This document shows, piece by piece, positions 57,101-64,000 of a stretch of DNA of 64,000 nucleotides. The position numbers were made by a program, and so were the translations under genes. The stretch is from Ruegeria sp. EL01. GTDB taxonomy: Bacteria > Pseudomonadota > Alphaproteobacteria > Rhodobacterales > Rhodobacteraceae. The DNA lies in NCBI RefSeq assembly GCF_900313035.1, contig NZ_OMPS01000018.1:1-64000 (forward strand), given 5' to 3'. The notes beneath the pieces were generated by a model. It saw only the letters and a program-made list of their open reading frames with translations. It made no database searches and was not told the DNA's origin. Every line of letters begins with the position of its first letter. The first letter of the stretch is position 1.

Positions 57101-58939
57101 ATGTTTCGCTATTTCGAAAACCTTGTAGACCCTTTTGTCGCCTATACGGAATCTGACACACCACCGACGCGGCTGTGGCCATTCATGCTGGATTATTCAC
57201 AGCCCTTCATGAAGGTCTTTTTCTGGGCCGGGATCATTTCCATCATCGTGGCAAGTGTTGAGATCGGCCTGATCTACTACATGGGTCGCGTTGTCGATCT
57301 GCTGGGCGGTACGCCGACAGACGTCTGGCAAAATCACGGGACCGAACTGCTGTGGATGGCCGCATTTATTCTGTTGTTGCGCCCCATTCTGCACCTGGTC
57401 GACGTCTTGTTGCTGAACAACACCATCCTGCCGAACTTTGGCACGCTGATTCGCTGGCGCGCGCATAAACACGTTTTGCGTCAATCGGTTGGCTGGTTTG
57501 AAAACGATTTTGCCGGGCGCATCGCCAACCGGATCATGCAGACGCCGCCAGCTGCGGGAGAAGTGGTGTTTCAGGTCTTTGACGCGATTTCGTTTTCGCT
57601 GGCCTATATGATTGGGGCTGCGATTCTGCTGTATGCAGCGGACGCCCGTTTGCTGATCCCGCTGCTGATTTGGTTGGTGTTTTACGCTGTGCTGGTACGA
57701 TGGACTGTTAAGCGTGTCGGACCGGCGTCACAAGCAGCCTCGGATGCACGCTCGACCGTGACGGGCCGAGTGGTGGACAGCTATACCAATATCCATTCTG
57801 TTAAGATGTTCGCGCATAACACGCAAGAATTGGACTATGCGCGCGAGGCGATCGAAGAAACGCGCCGCACATTCCAGGTTGAAATGCGGATCTTCACGGT
57901 CATGGATGCTGTTCTGGTCATCCTGAACGGCCTGCTGATTGTTGGCGTTGTGGGCTGGGCGATTTCCCTGTGGATGCAGGGCAGCGCGTCAGTTGGCGTG
58001 GTCGCCGCAGCAACGGCGCTGACGCTTAGGTTGAACGCGATGACCGGGTGGATCATGTGGGCGCTCACCAGCTTTTTCCGCGAGCTTGGGATTGTGGCCG
58101 AAGGGATGCAGACGATCGCGCAGCCCGTGGATCTGCTGGACGCTAAAGCTGCCAAGCCTTTGCATCTGACCAAGGGTCAGATCGACATCCGAGATCTGTC
58201 ACATCACTACGGGCGCGAAACCGGTGGTCTGGATCACATCGACATGACCATTCAGCCGGGTGAAAAGATCGGCCTGATTGGTCGATCCGGCGCCGGCAAA
58301 TCGACCCTCGTAAAGCTGCTTTTGCGGTTTTATGACGTCGAACGGGGTGCGATCCTGATCGATGACCAGAACATCGCACAGGTCACTCAGGATAGTTTGC
58401 GCAGCCATATCGGTATGGTTCAGCAGGACAGTGCGTTGTTGCATCGCTCGGTGCGGGACAACATTCTGTATGGCCGTCCCGATGCCACTGAAGCGCAGAT
58501 GGTCGAAGCGGCGAAACAGGCCGAGGCGCATGAGTTCATCCTTGATCTGCAGGACCCCGAAGGGCGCACAGGCTATGACGCGCACGTGGGGGAACGCGGT
58601 GTGAAACTCAGTGGCGGTCAGCGGCAGCGCGTGACGTTGGCGCGGGTGATCTTGAAAGACGCCCCGATATTGTTGTTGGACGAAGCAACATCCGCCCTAG
58701 ATTCCGAGGTTGAAGCGTCCATTCAGGAAACTCTCTACGGTATGATGCAGGGTAAAACCGTGATCGCAATTGCTCACCGGCTGAGCACCATCGCTCAGAT
58801 GGACCGCATTCTGGTGATGGATGGCGGCCGCATCGTGGAAGAGGGTGCGCATTCCGAGCTGTTATCACGAGGTGGTCTTTACGCGCAGTTCTGGGCGCGG
58901 CAGTCTGGCGGCTTCATGAACCCGGAGGCCGCTGAATGA
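57101..58939 (+). CDS. ABC exporter half-transporter, first subunit
   Basis: The 612-residue protein joins a six-helix ABC exporter membrane domain (about 40-330) with a nucleotide-binding domain holding Walker A GRSGAGKST (about 393-401), signature LSGGQRQR (about 503-510), Walker B LLLDEATSALD and the H-loop IAHRL. It is of the MsbA/multidrug exporter type. The start ATG 57101 has GGAG upstream. The next gene, with similar layout, overlaps its stop (ATGA), so the two probably form a heterodimer. The substrate is unknown. Confidence 0.93.
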   Translation: MFRYFENLVDPFVAYTESDTPPTRLWPFMLDYSQPFMKVFFWAGIISIIVASVEIGLIYYMGRVVDLLGGTPTDVWQNHGTELLWMAAFILLLRPILHLVDVLLLNNTILPNFGTLIRWRAHKHVLRQSVGWFENDFAGRIANRIMQTPPAAGEVVFQVFDAISFSLAYMIGAAILLYAADARLLIPLLIWLVFYAVLVRWTVKRVGPASQAASDARSTVTGRVVDSYTNIHSVKMFAHNTQELDYAREAIEETRRTFQVEMRIFTVMDAVLVILNGLLIVGVVGWAISLWMQGSASVGVVAAATALTLRLNAMTGWIMWALTSFFRELGIVAEGMQTIAQPVDLLDAKAAKPLHLTKGQIDIRDLSHHYGRETGGLDHIDMTIQPGEKIGLIGRSGAGKSTLVKLLLRFYDVERGAILIDDQNIAQVTQDSLRSHIGMVQQDSALLHRSVRDNILYGRPDATEAQMVEAAKQAEAHEFILDLQDPEGRTGYDAHVGERGVKLSGGQRQRVTLARVILKDAPILLLDEATSALDSEVEASIQETLYGMMQGKTVIAIAHRLSTIAQMDRILVMDGGRIVEEGAHSELLSRGGLYAQFWARQSGGFMNPEAAE

Positions 58940-60768
58940 GGGTTGCCGACCTCATAAACCCGTTCAAGAACATCGAAACGCCCCCACCACAAACCTTAGG
59001 GGCGTTCATTCGCTGGAGCCTGTCCGGCGCGTGGCCAATGCTGTTTATCGCGGCGTTCTTCTCGGCAACCGCTGGCGCAATGGAAGCCGGAACCGCCTGG
59101 ATTCTCGGTTGGGTGATCGATGTGGCAACCTCTAGCGGGCCCGATGAATTTCTGACCGCGGGCAACATGTGGATGATCTTCGGCGCGGTGGCGTTCTTCA
59201 TGCTGTTGCGACCCATCCTGTTTGGGCTGTCATCGGTGTCGAACAACTATATCGTCATGCCCAATATCCCGCCCCTGGTTCTGGCCAAGCTGAACCGCTG
59301 GACGCTGGGCCAGTCGGTGACTTATTTTGACGACGATTTCGCGGGCCGGATTGCTCAGAAGCAGATGCAAACCTCGAACGCCATGGCCTCGGTCGTGTCC
59401 GAAACGATCAGTGCAATTGTCTTCGCTTTGGCCTCGCTTGTGGGTTCTTTACTTTTGTTAGGGTCTATACATCCGCTGGTGATGCTGCCGTTTGTGACTT
59501 GGCTTGTGGTGTATTTCCTGCTGGTGCGATGGTATCTGCCGCGCATCCGCAAGCGGTCGGCAGAACGGGCCGGGGCGCGGGCGATGGTGTCCGGGCAGGT
59601 GGTCGATACGATCACCAATATCAAAACCGTCAAACTGTTTGCGCACGCGGATTTCGAAGATCTGGCCGCGCGGCACTCGATGGTTGAACTGCGCGAAAGA
59701 TCGTTAGATTTCGGCAAACTGTCGGCCAGCTTCCGTTTTGTTCTAATGACACTGGCCGGGATTCTGCCGGTCTTGTTGTTGGGCGCCACACTCTGGTTAT
59801 GGCAGGCAGGCAGTGCAACCGCTGGTGATATCGTTGCGGCGGGTGCCGTTTCCATCCGCATTGCGCAAATGACAGGCTGGGTCAGTTTCACGCTGATGGG
59901 TCTGTATGCCAATGTTGGCGAAATCGAGAACGGTATGAAGACGCTGGCCAAACGCGACCGGGTCGAGGACGCATCACAGGCCACTGATCTGCTCGTTACC
60001 GAAGGCAGCATCGCCTTCGACGCCGTCAGTTTTGCCTATGGTCGGGATGTCGGGGGTGTCACGGATCTGAACCTGACCGTAAAACCGGGTGAAAAGCTCG
60101 GCATTGTTGGTGCGTCCGGGGCTGGGAAATCAACCTTGGTTTCGCTGTTGTTGCGGCTCTATGACGGGGAAAAAGGTGCAATTCGCATCGATGGGCAGGA
60201 TGTGTCGCAAGTGACCCAGGACAGCCTGCGCCGCCAGATCGGCATGGTCACGCAAGAAACAGCAATGTTCAATCGTTCGGCCCGTGAGAATATCCTCTAT
60301 GGCCGACCGGACGCCCGAGAGGCTGAGATGGTCGAGGCTGCAAACAAGGCCGAAGCGCATGAGTTCATCCTTAGTCTTCAGGATGCACATGGCCGCACCG
60401 GGTATGACGCGCATCTGGGTGAGCGGGGCGTAAAACTCAGCGGGGGTCAACGTCAGCGGATCGCATTGGCCCGTGCCATTCTCAAGGATGCGCCGATCCT
60501 GGTGTTGGACGAGGCAACATCAGCGCTTGATTCCGAGGTCGAGGCTTCGATCCAGACCGCGTTACACCGGGTGATGCAGGGCAAAACGGTTCTGGCCATA
60601 GCGCATCGTCTTTCGACGCTCAGCGAAATGGATCGGATCATCGTGTTGGACCATGGTCATATCGTGGAAAGTGGTTCCCATGACGATTTACTGGAACACG
60701 GCGGGCTTTATGCGCGGTTCTGGCATCGTCAGTCGGGCGGGTTCATTCAGGCCGAAGCCGCCGAATAA
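58936..60768 (+). CDS. ABC exporter half-transporter, second subunit
   Basis: This 610-residue half-transporter is clearly related to the previous one, sharing long identical stretches in the nucleotide-binding domain such as KAEAHEFIL and HLGERGVKLSGGQRQR. Walker A is GASGAGKST (about 392-400). Both catalytic glutamates (LDEATSALDSE) are present in the two genes, so neither site looks degenerate, unlike some heterodimers. The start overlaps the previous stop. The pair arose by duplication. Confidence 0.93.
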   Translation: MRVADLINPFKNIETPPPQTLGAFIRWSLSGAWPMLFIAAFFSATAGAMEAGTAWILGWVIDVATSSGPDEFLTAGNMWMIFGAVAFFMLLRPILFGLSSVSNNYIVMPNIPPLVLAKLNRWTLGQSVTYFDDDFAGRIAQKQMQTSNAMASVVSETISAIVFALASLVGSLLLLGSIHPLVMLPFVTWLVVYFLLVRWYLPRIRKRSAERAGARAMVSGQVVDTITNIKTVKLFAHADFEDLAARHSMVELRERSLDFGKLSASFRFVLMTLAGILPVLLLGATLWLWQAGSATAGDIVAAGAVSIRIAQMTGWVSFTLMGLYANVGEIENGMKTLAKRDRVEDASQATDLLVTEGSIAFDAVSFAYGRDVGGVTDLNLTVKPGEKLGIVGASGAGKSTLVSLLLRLYDGEKGAIRIDGQDVSQVTQDSLRRQIGMVTQETAMFNRSARENILYGRPDAREAEMVEAANKAEAHEFILSLQDAHGRTGYDAHLGERGVKLSGGQRQRIALARAILKDAPILVLDEATSALDSEVEASIQTALHRVMQGKTVLAIAHRLSTLSEMDRIIVLDHGHIVESGSHDDLLEHGGLYARFWHRQSGGFIQAEAAE

Positions 60769-60807
60769 GGGTTTTGTTGCAGGTAATCCCCCGGTATCAG
60801 GCCACCT

Positions 60808-62037
60808 ATGACACGACAATTCACTATAAACCGCCTTGGGCATCAGGGCGATGGCATCGCGGATGGCCCGATCTATGCGCCGCGCACCCTGCCGGGTGAG
60901 GTGGTCAGCGGTACGCTGCTTGGCCAACTCCTGACCGATATTCGGGTGGACACCCCCTCCGATCATCGGGTGAAGGCGCCGTGCCGGCACTACAAAGCGT
61001 GCGGGGGGTGCCAGTTGCAGCATGCGTCTGATGCGTTTGTTGCAGATTGGAAAGTCGACATTGTGCGCAACGCGCTGGCCGCGCAGGGGTTAGAGGCGCA
61101 TATGCGCCCGATCCAGACGTCGCCTGAACGATCCCGCCGCCGGGCCACGATCACTGTGCGTCGGACAAAAAAGGGCACGCTGGCCGGGTTTCATGGGCGC
61201 GCATCAGATACCATCACGGAAATTCCTGACTGTCACTTGCTGGATCCGGCCCTGATCGCCGCAATTCCGGTGGCCGAGGCGTTAGCTGTTTTGGGCGGCA
61301 GTCGGAAAGGGACTCTTGCCGTCACGCTGACCCTGTCTGAGGGTGGTTTGGATGTTGCCGTCAAAGGCGGCAAGCCGCTGGATGGGCCTTTGGAACTGGC
61401 GCTGGCGTTGGCCACGGAAAGGCACGCGCTTGCGCGGCTCAGCTGGGATGGCGAAGTGATTGCTATGCGCCACACCCCTGTTCAACGGTTTGGAGATGTC
61501 GCGGTCGTGCCCCCTTCGGGCGCGTTTCTGCAGGCGACGAAAGACGGAGAACAGGCTCTATTAAGGGCTGTTTTGGAAGCAACCCAAGGTGCTAAGCGTG
61601 TGGCCGACCTATTTGCAGGCAGCGGAACGTTTTCGTTGCCGCTGTCACTAGGCGCCGAAGTCCACGCTGTTGAAGGCGAGGCGGCGATGATGCAGGCGCT
61701 GGATCTGGGCTGGCGCAGGGCACAGGGCCTCAAACGCGTAACGACCGAAGCGCGGGACTTGTTCCGACGTCCGTTGATGCCGGATGAACTTAAGCGCTTC
61801 GACGCCGTCGTACTGGATCCGCCGCGTGCGGGGGCCGAGGCGCAAGTGGCCGAACTGGCTCGGGCCCGCCGCCCGGTGGTTGCCTATATCTCGTGCAACC
61901 CGGTGACCTTTGCGCGCGACGCTAAGTCCCTTGTCGATGTCGGATACACCCTTAAATGGGTACAGGTTGTTGACCAATTTCGGTGGTCGTCACATACGGA
62001 ACTTGCCGCGCGGTTTGTGCTGAACCCCGGATCTTGA
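60808..62037 (+). CDS. Iron-sulfur class I RNA m5U methyltransferase (RlmD/TrmA family)
   Basis: The 409-residue protein has a TRAM-like N-terminus (about 1-55), four cysteines for a [4Fe-4S] cluster (C59, C65, C68, C142), SAM motif FAGSGTFSLPL and the nucleophile C363 in SCNPVTFARD. These mark m5U methyltransferases acting on 23S rRNA (U1939 type) or related sites. I cannot decide between RlmD, RlmC and a dual form. ATG start at 60808. Confidence 0.92.
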   Translation: MTRQFTINRLGHQGDGIADGPIYAPRTLPGEVVSGTLLGQLLTDIRVDTPSDHRVKAPCRHYKACGGCQLQHASDAFVADWKVDIVRNALAAQGLEAHMRPIQTSPERSRRRATITVRRTKKGTLAGFHGRASDTITEIPDCHLLDPALIAAIPVAEALAVLGGSRKGTLAVTLTLSEGGLDVAVKGGKPLDGPLELALALATERHALARLSWDGEVIAMRHTPVQRFGDVAVVPPSGAFLQATKDGEQALLRAVLEATQGAKRVADLFAGSGTFSLPLSLGAEVHAVEGEAAMMQALDLGWRRAQGLKRVTTEARDLFRRPLMPDELKRFDAVVLDPPRAGAEAQVAELARARRPVVAYISCNPVTFARDAKSLVDVGYTLKWVQVVDQFRWSSHTELAARFVLNPGS

Positions 62038-62058
62038 GCAGACAGGAGAGAGCGAGAC

Positions 62059-62844
62059 ATGGGGTTCAATCAGCGCTTGCTGGCCATCATCGAAGCGCCA
62101 GCCTTCGGGCGGTTCATTACCGGTGTCATTATCTTCAATGCCGTGCTTTTGGGAATGGAGACCTCTCCCACGCTGATGGCACAAGCGGGCCCTTTGATCG
62201 TGTTTCTGGACAGTATTTGTCTGGGCATCTTTGTTATCGAGATCGGGGTGAAGCTGATCGCCACTGGTCGCAGGTTCTTTACCAGCGGTTGGAATATCTT
62301 TGATTTCCTGATCGTTGGGATCGCGCTGGTTCCGGGCGGTGGTGGGCTGTCCGTTTTGCGGGCCCTGCGTATCCTGCGGGTACTACGTGTCATATCAGTC
62401 GCGCCACGCCTGCGTCGAGTGGTCGAAGGCTTTATCTCGGCCCTGCCGGGTATGGCCAGCGTTTTTCTGTTGATGGCCATCCTGTTCTATATTGGCGCTG
62501 TGATCTCGACCAAACTGTTCTCGGCCACGTTCCCAGACTGGTTCGGCGATCTGGGTCTGTCGGCCTATACGTTGTTCCAGATCATGACGCTGGAAAGCTG
62601 GTCGATGGGCATTGTTCGCCCGGTGATGGAGGTGTACCCCTACGCTTGGCTGTTCTTTGTTCCCTTCATCATGGTCACGACATTTGCGGTGGTGAACTTG
62701 CTGGTCGGCCTGATCGTAAATTCGATGCAGGATGCCCATCATGCCGAAGATGAGGTGAAAACCGATGCCTATCGGGATGAGGTAATTGCGCGGCTTGAAA
62801 ACATCGAACACCATTTAATTGGGCAGCCGAACAGCAAAAAGTGA
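62059..62844 (+). CDS. Prokaryotic voltage-gated sodium channel (NaChBac/NavSp type)
   Basis: The 261-residue product is a single six-helix domain. Voltage-sensing S4 has arginines every third residue (R101, R104, R107, R110). The selectivity filter is TLESWSM (177-183), where the LESW core is the mark of bacterial sodium channels. S6 follows (about 201-222, FVPFIMVTTFAVVNLLVGLIV), then a C-terminal coiled-coil helix (about 234-255) that holds the tetramer together. Homologues in marine Roseobacters (NavSp) and NaChBac conduct sodium. A full, apparently functional channel; its role may be motility or pH behaviour. Confidence 0.93.
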   Translation: MGFNQRLLAIIEAPAFGRFITGVIIFNAVLLGMETSPTLMAQAGPLIVFLDSICLGIFVIEIGVKLIATGRRFFTSGWNIFDFLIVGIALVPGGGGLSVLRALRILRVLRVISVAPRLRRVVEGFISALPGMASVFLLMAILFYIGAVISTKLFSATFPDWFGDLGLSAYTLFQIMTLESWSMGIVRPVMEVYPYAWLFFVPFIMVTTFAVVNLLVGLIVNSMQDAHHAEDEVKTDAYRDEVIARLENIEHHLIGQPNSKK

Positions 62845-62869
62845 TTTCAGTTTCTATTTTTTTGGCATA

Positions 62870-63421
62870 ATGACTGAAAAAAAGAAGCAGGCAGTGAAAA
62901 AAATGGATCGTCGAGTATTTGGATTGGGCGCTATGGCAACGCTGAGCCTTTCGGCTTGTGCCTCAGCTGGCCCGAGAATTTTAACTTACAATGGGCCCGA
63001 GGTGACCTCGCTTGTGGTGAACAAGGGCTCGCGCAGACTTTATCTTCTTCATAATGAGCAGGTCCTTCGGGAGTATGAAGTTGATTTGGGATTTGCGCCC
63101 AACGGGACCAAGATCAAACGCGGTGATGGTCGCACCCCTGAGGGTACATATCTGATCGACCGCCGAAACCCCCGCAGCCGGTATCACCTGTCGCTGGGCA
63201 TCTCTTATCCCGACTCGCAGGACATCGCATCGGCGAAAGCTGCAGGCGTTGATCCGGGCGGGGATATCTTCATTCATGGTCAGCCCAATCTGCGGTCTGA
63301 ATTCAAGCGCGCGAAAAAGACGCCGGATTGGACGGCAGGCTGTATCGCGGTGAAGAACGACGAGATTGAAGAGATCTATGCGATGGTCAATCGCGGTACG
63401 CTGATCACTCTGCGCGCTTAG
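62870..63421 (+). CDS. L,D-transpeptidase (YkuD) lipoprotein
   Basis: From ATG 62870 the protein is 183 residues. The lipobox LSAC places the modified cysteine at C30. The YkuD catalytic domain shows IFIHG (H136) and TAGCIAV (C158), with the conserved arginine-free start PEGTYLID. It would make 3-3 or Lpp-type crosslinks or modify peptidoglycan in the periplasm. The ribosome site is weak at both ATG 62870 and ATG 62903, so the N-terminus is uncertain, but both keep the lipobox. Confidence 0.9.
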   Translation: MTEKKKQAVKKMDRRVFGLGAMATLSLSACASAGPRILTYNGPEVTSLVVNKGSRRLYLLHNEQVLREYEVDLGFAPNGTKIKRGDGRTPEGTYLIDRRNPRSRYHLSLGISYPDSQDIASAKAAGVDPGGDIFIHGQPNLRSEFKRAKKTPDWTAGCIAVKNDEIEEIYAMVNRGTLITLRA

Positions 63422-63431
63422 CTTTTGGTGA

Positions 63432-64000
63432 TTACGGTCTCCATTGGCCAAATCCAAATTGCAGATAGTCGCGGTGATACGCCTCGGCTGCCAACGCCTC
63501 GAGTTGTTCGTCGTAAATCTGGGCGAGCGTATAGGGCGTATCTTCTGCGCGCACAGCTGGTTCAGGCGGGTTTGAGTGCCCCATTGAACGACCGAGCGCT
63601 GGCAAGGCCGTTCCCAGTTCCTCTTCTCGCAGGATCAGATCTGGCATGGCGAACCCCGACATCCCCTCGATCACCAAAGACTGACTGCACCAGGCTCCGT
63701 CTACGCGGATCGGCGTCTGGCCATCCAGGTTGTGGCGCAGAAAGGTCAGAAAGGCAGCAAATGCCTCATAGTGCTGGTCGATGGAATAGTTGTTGTCCCG
63801 CACTTGTCCCGGGATTGGCAATTTGAACCGATTGCGCAGCGTGTGCCGGATCACCTGATAGCTGCCCGGCCCCTTGTTCAGAATACGGCTGCAAAAGGCG
63901 GTGTGCGCCCGGGCCAACGGGTGGCGTAGAACCGTGAATTTGCGATGCCCCGTTTGGGATTGCATCCATGCGCGGGTTTGCTTGCGACTGCGATCCGTGA
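63432..64000 (-). CDS. Sulfotransferase family protein, C-terminal part (runs off right edge)
   Basis: The reverse-strand frame is open from base 64000 to the stop at 63432 (about 189 codons seen). It has the 3'-phosphate-binding motif KFTVLRHPLARAHTAF, typical of the sulfotransferase family 2 group, and RHNLDGQTPIRVDGAWCSQ, seen in roseobacter members. The N-terminal PAPS 5'-phosphate loop lies beyond the window. An internal ATG at 63965 is unlikely to be the start since the frame is open upstream. The acceptor is unknown. Confidence 0.8.
   Translation of the reverse strand, partial: TDRSRKQTRAWMQSQTGHRKFTVLRHPLARAHTAFCSRILNKGPGSYQVIRHTLRNRFKLPIPGQVRDNNYSIDQHYEAFAAFLTFLRHNLDGQTPIRVDGAWCSQSLVIEGMSGFAMPDLILREEELGTALPALGRSMGHSNPPEPAVRAEDTPYTLAQIYDEQLEALAAEAYHRDYLQFGFGQWRP

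Noticed and set aside
1-64000. CRISPR array, rRNA or tRNA genes
   Set aside because: I saw no regularly spaced repeats and no sequence with clear rRNA or tRNA character; a dedicated scan for tRNAs was not possible.

Overview
The window looks like a chromosomal segment of a marine alphaproteobacterium of the Roseobacter group (Rhodobacterales). The evidence is the RegB/SenC/RegA redox regulator cluster, the gene order around dnaQ-coaE-aroE-maf | hemJ-rho-mnmE-mnmG-rsmG-parA-parB, two exact parS sites inside mnmG and rsmG, HslV with an N-terminal propeptide, a prokaryotic voltage-gated sodium channel of the type first studied in such bacteria, and moderately GC-rich coding sequence with many ATGA overlaps and GTG/TTG starts. 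The genus is not determined. I saw no rRNA, tRNA, CRISPR array or complete prophage.

Layout. 1-2.1 kb is accessory: the N-terminal part of a tyrosine integrase of the kind found with IS91-type elements, cut by the window edge, and a CapA-like metallophosphatase. 2.1-6.5 kb is the redox two-component system (regA, senC, divergent regB) plus a membrane-anchored PAS protein. 6.5-14.95 kb is a tightly overlapping operon for tRNA t6A synthesis (tsaE), muramic acid salvage (amgK, murU) and double-strand break repair (addB, addA), followed by trxA. 15.4-25.7 kb holds two tandem Lin0512-family genes, a DUF1127 gene, hslV and hslU split by a reversed MFS gene, a lipoprotein hydrolase with a second MFS gene, the tim44-like/mltA/smr operon, fxsA and secB.

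25.8-40.8 kb looks like the replication origin region. Genes diverge from a 403-base gap (28,495-28,897) that has an AT-rich tract, DnaA-box-like 9-mers and three clustered GANTC sites. dnaQ-coaE-aroE-maf run left. hemJ, rho, mnmE, mnmG, rsmG, parA and parB run right. Two perfect 16-bp parS palindromes lie 3.5 and 5.4 kb from the gap, and weaker parS-like sites continue further right. Then come a DUF454 gene, hemW, rdgB and rph (leftward), and the heat-shock regulators hrcA and grpE (rightward).

40.9-64 kb is mixed housekeeping and membrane functions: mutS, malic enzyme, a PfkB sugar kinase, msrA, an SCP2-domain protein, a short DUF1508 gene, argG, a polytopic membrane protein, threonine dehydratase, an Hpt protein facing a receiver-PP2C phosphatase, two Nudix hydrolases, hslO, a CCA-adding-type enzyme, a two-subunit ABC exporter preceded by a possible 10-residue leader peptide, an iron-sulfur RNA m5U methyltransferase, a NaChBac-type sodium channel, an L,D-transpeptidase lipoprotein and a sulfotransferase running off the right edge.

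No wholly new system is evident. The items most worth checking are the origin/parS architecture, the leader peptide before the ABC exporter, the tandem Lin0512 pair, the Hpt/PP2C pair and the palindromes before capA.
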